Assembly (NCBI GenBank): GCA_022796315.1
Contig: JAAWIL010000130.1
Span: 1-5,922, forward strand
Length of the DNA: 5,922 bases
Source of the DNA: Oscillibacter sp.
Lineage (GTDB): Bacteria > Bacillota > Clostridia > Oscillospirales > Oscillospiraceae
Direction: 5' to 3'
A program made the translations under genes and the position numbers. Shown here piece by piece: positions 5,829 to 5,922 of the stretch. The notes under the pieces are model-generated. The model saw only the letters and a program-made list of their open reading frames with translations, searched no databases and had not been told where the DNA came from. Position 1 is the stretch's first letter; each line of letters starts with the position of its first letter.

Positions 5829-5922
5829 GAGCCTGTTTAATATCTCGACGTGTATGGATTGGCGAGTGGATTTTTTGCCCTGCAAGGCAAAAATCCGCAG
5901 GCATCCTGACGGATGGCAAGGA
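5829..5922 (+). mobile_element. Partial MITE-like element at right edge
   Basis: The copy begins with GAGCCTGTTTAATATCTC (5829-5846), the same terminus as the 46-bp insertion, preceded by TGA (5826-5828), a TNA trinucleotide. It continues with a hairpin GGATTTTTTGCC (5868-5879) with GGCAAAAATCC (5886-5896), one T bulged, and a small palindrome ATCC-TGAC-GGAT (5903-5914). From about 5852 onward it aligns to the reverse complement of bases 1-70. The far end lies outside the window. No coding capacity is visible. Confidence 0.7.

Noticed and set aside
5519..5919. Short minus-strand open frames at the right end
   Set aside because: They cross palindromes and the terminal mobile element and show Arg/Ser-rich composition without a plausible start site.
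1..5922. CRISPR array, tRNA or rRNA genes
   Set aside because: No regularly spaced direct repeats with unique spacers, no cloverleaf with a TTCGA-type arm and no conserved rRNA segments were seen on either strand.

Overview
The window looks like a chromosomal piece of a GC-rich gut Firmicute, most likely an Oscillospirales/Oscillospiraceae-type Clostridium relative. The grounds are strong AGGAG-type ribosome binding sites, strongly GC-biased third codon positions, a long AraC regulator of a type common in Clostridia, and several short palindromic mobile elements between genes. The lineage is inferred from style, not from a marker gene.

Layout. Positions 1-94 hold part of a miniature inverted-repeat element. 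Positions 173-1829 encode an APC-superfamily amino acid/polyamine permease, split by one extra C in a run of seven (563-569) and followed by a good intrinsic terminator (1854-1884). Positions 1885-2130 are a promoter region with a perfect TATAAT, a 20-bp dyad directly against it and two tandem 15-bp repeats in the leader. Positions 2131-3402 are an intact saccharopine-dehydrogenase-family oxidoreductase. Positions 3403-3854 are non-coding: a 20-bp-stem hairpin (3512-3556), a 160-bp inverted-repeat element (3601-3760) whose right end carries an outward sigma-A-like promoter, and a GC-rich leader. Positions 3855-5610 are an AraC-family regulator (cupin-like sensor, two helix-turn-helix units, C-terminal domain resembling a shortened GH39-like domain), cut by a 46-bp element made almost wholly of its own terminal inverted repeats, with a TAA target duplication. 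Positions 5611-5828 contain palindromes only. Positions 5829-5922 carry another copy of the element family, inverted relative to the one at the left edge.

Reading together: permease, dehydrogenase and regulator lie on one strand and make a plausible substrate-responsive module for taking up and oxidising an amino-acid-derived compound, possibly a saccharopine- or opine-like secondary amine. The weak -35 in front of the dehydrogenase fits activator control. In this sequence only the enzyme is intact: the permease is off by one base in a homopolymer (phase variation, mutation or sequencing error) and the regulator is clearly broken by transposition. The main novelty is the family of tiny elements that frames the locus and has inactivated its regulator.
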